A stretch of DNA of 64,000 nucleotides from Medicago truncatula (taxonomy: Eukaryota > Streptophyta > Magnoliopsida > Fabales > Fabaceae). A model generated the notes under the pieces. It was not told the origin of the DNA, made no database searches, and worked only from the letters and a program-made list of their open reading frames with translations. Shown here in pieces: positions 58,560 through 64,000 of the stretch. The position numbers and the translations under genes were made by a program. Numbering within the stretch: position 1 is the first letter of the stretch; every line of letters starts with the position of its first letter. The stretch spans positions 816,001 through 880,000 of the forward strand of contig NC_053046.1 in NCBI RefSeq assembly GCF_003473485.1. The letters are read 5' to 3'.

Positions 58560-59215
58560 GTATAATTGTTGGTAGCCGTCTGTTGTACGCAGTTGTTTGT
58601 CCTCACCAAGTCTGCTTATCTCGGTTTCATCATCATTTCTCAACACAACACAAGGTCATTCTTTTCTTCTTAGTTTCCAATACATTACTATCTATTAATC
58701 AATTAATTTCGAGTTTATTTGCCACTAATATTACATCAATTATATCATTAGCTGTTTAAGTTCCTCATTTCACACACACTGCTTAAACGGTGTGTTATCA
58801 TCTACCACGACACGACTAATCATAATTCATCCCTCACCCACCCAGTATTATTATCATAATTCTTCATTAAATTAATCCTTACATATTTGTTTTAGGCACT
58901 CATATTTCATATAATAAGTTATCTACTATTTTCTCCTTTTTCTGATCATCTATTTGTTTTTTCGTTTTGATTAAGGTGATGCTAAGAAAATATTGATATA
59001 AACCATTTCTTTTTTGCTGAATTTGATTGAATTTTTTGTGTTTTGATAACCTTTGATTTCCATTTGCCAAGAAAAAAGAGTAGCTTTTTTGTTTTTCTAT
59101 ATATGTTGAGAAATGTTTCGAATTCCTTTGGTTGTGTTGGGAGATTTTAGCTTTTGATTGTTATGCTTATAGATTTTCTTGTTTCTCCGTTTTTTGCAGT
59201 TAGTGAGCTGATAAC
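58560..59215 (+). other. 5'-UTR exon and leader intron of the cysteine synthase gene
   Basis: A candidate leader exon ends at about 58652 (caacacaacacaag, gtcatt). The acceptor tttttgcag lies at about 59191-59199, 16 bases before the ATG. Inferred from splice signals only. Confidence 0.5.
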
Positions 59216-63160
<3,945 letters not shown>

Positions 63161-63895
63161 ATCATTGTTTAAGGCTTTAAATTGCTTCACTTATGATTTT
63201 TCTTGAGAATTTTCATGGATATCGATTCAAATAAAATTTGCTGTATTCTGATTCTGTAATAAAACTTGTAGAAAAATCCTTGACCAAAAAAAAAAAAAAA
63301 AAAACTTGTAGAAAAATCGGATGGAATAAATATGGCATTTGTGAGTATTGTACTGTTTTTCTTAAAGTTAAGAATGAATAGTTGGGGAAGAATCTAAGTT
63401 CGAGGTCTAACTAGATTTTACATGTCTTCTAACCAAACTCTGGTAGTGTAATGTGTTTTTGTTATAATTTTTTTAATAAAGAAATTTTCAACGAAAGTTT
63501 CAAATGAAAAATCTCTTGGAATAATTTATCTTAAAATGTCATTCTAAGTATTTTATCATTTGGTTATAATTTTTTTTTACTAAAATTTTGAAAAATATCT
63601 CTAAAAAAAAACTATTTCAAATAGTTTTTCATAAAAATTATTTTTGAAAGATGTCATTTTGAAAAAATGTGATTTTTACTATGTAAAATTCCGAACAATG
63701 AATATTTAAGTTAGTGAATGTCAAAATCTCTTTTTTAACTTATATTAAATGAGTTTGAAATAACTTTTACTATTTTTTGAGTAAATTTAAAAAAAAAAAT
63801 CCATTTTTAAAAATACAAAGGAAAATCCATTTTTTTTTTAAATCTAAAACAAACGGGTCCTAGAACAAATCCTTAACTAGATTTACATACCTTCT
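63161..63895 (+). other. 3' UTR of cysteine synthase and AT-rich flank
   Basis: A polyadenylation-like aataaaa occurs at 63259. The next 600 bases are A/T homopolymer-rich without a gene. Confidence 0.5.
63279..63300 (+). mobile_element. Extremely truncated SINE: 7 bases plus A-run, 18-bp target duplication
   Basis: aaaacttgtagaaaaatc is found at 63261-63278 and again at 63301-63318. Between the copies lie cttgacc and 15 A residues (the A-run continues into the second duplicate). The seven bases equal the 3' end of the SINE at 29488-29621 (...ctacttgacc, A-run). The unit therefore has every mark of a retroposed insertion except a body. Confidence 0.75.
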
Positions 63896-63980
63896 TCTTT
63901 TTTGTGGTGGCTGGGTTTGAACCCCGGACCTTGCATATTTTATACATTATCCATACCAACTGAGTTATGCTCACGTGGGC
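63896..63980 (-). mobile_element. SINE with 17-bp target duplication at the window edge
   Basis: agatttacataccttct at 63879-63895 and 63981-63997 is identical on both sides. The insert on the minus strand reads cccacgtgagcataactcag, then the B box ggggttcaaaccc and an A-run. About 85 bp, shorter than the 29488 copy. Confidence 0.9.
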
Positions 63981-64000
63981 AGATTTACATACCTTCTAAC

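Overview
The window is AT-rich plant nuclear DNA. Genes are split by GT-AG introns with long AT-rich spacers, and the spacers are filled with truncated LINEs carrying a plant-type RNase H domain, tRNA-derived SINEs, Helitron-like elements, hAT and Mutator-like non-autonomous elements and Stowaway MITEs. Gene content and repeat style suggest a legume (Medicago/Trifolium-like). That is an inference from sequence style, not a database match.

Layout, left to right. 1-1038: 5' part of a G-type lectin receptor kinase (LECRK type), minus strand, cut by the window edge. 1.9-3.5 kb: a tandem repeat, one unit interrupted by a LINE. 3.9-6.8 kb: an Hsp70-8-like gene with a 5'-UTR intron. 8.9, 18.0 and 38.1 kb: three paralogous two- or three-exon genes for 60-81 residue proteins with a shared basic N-terminus and a double YEDV motif. 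The second and third lie in a roughly 3-kb segmental duplication. 11.8-14.7 kb: a hAT-type element and a LINE, each with clean target-site duplications. 20.7-22.9 kb: two nested long-inverted-repeat elements with 9-bp duplications. 23.1-27.4 kb: an 11-exon gene for a probable plastid pseudokinase. 28.8-34.4 kb: a cluster of Helitron-like elements around a RING-H2 gene. 39.3-41.5 kb: a LINE and a nested Stowaway/SINE stack.

43.1-51.6 kb holds two tandem SurE-type phosphatase genes on the minus strand. The left copy (7 exons, 307 aa) looks intact. The right copy carries two splice-related lesions. Next come a mitochondrial uL18-like gene (52.7 kb), a ferredoxin FdC1 gene (54.7 kb, minus) and a cytosolic O-acetylserine (thiol) lyase gene (59.2-63.2 kb, 10 coding exons, 325 aa). 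From memory of the Arabidopsis map, this set matches At4g14880-At4g14930 and At3g22450-At3g22460, so the right-hand 20 kb looks like an old conserved block. The left 40 kb is dominated by duplication and transposon insertion.

The genes do not form an operon-like system. The protein-level item most worth following is the small YEDV family. The most informative genomic items are the diverged intron structure and decay of the SurE pair, the nested hairpin elements, the palindromic Helitron pair and a nearly vanished SINE in the cysteine synthase 3' region. I did not find an obviously new multi-gene system. Exon boundaries were read by eye from splice signals, frame and paralogue comparison and have no transcript support here.
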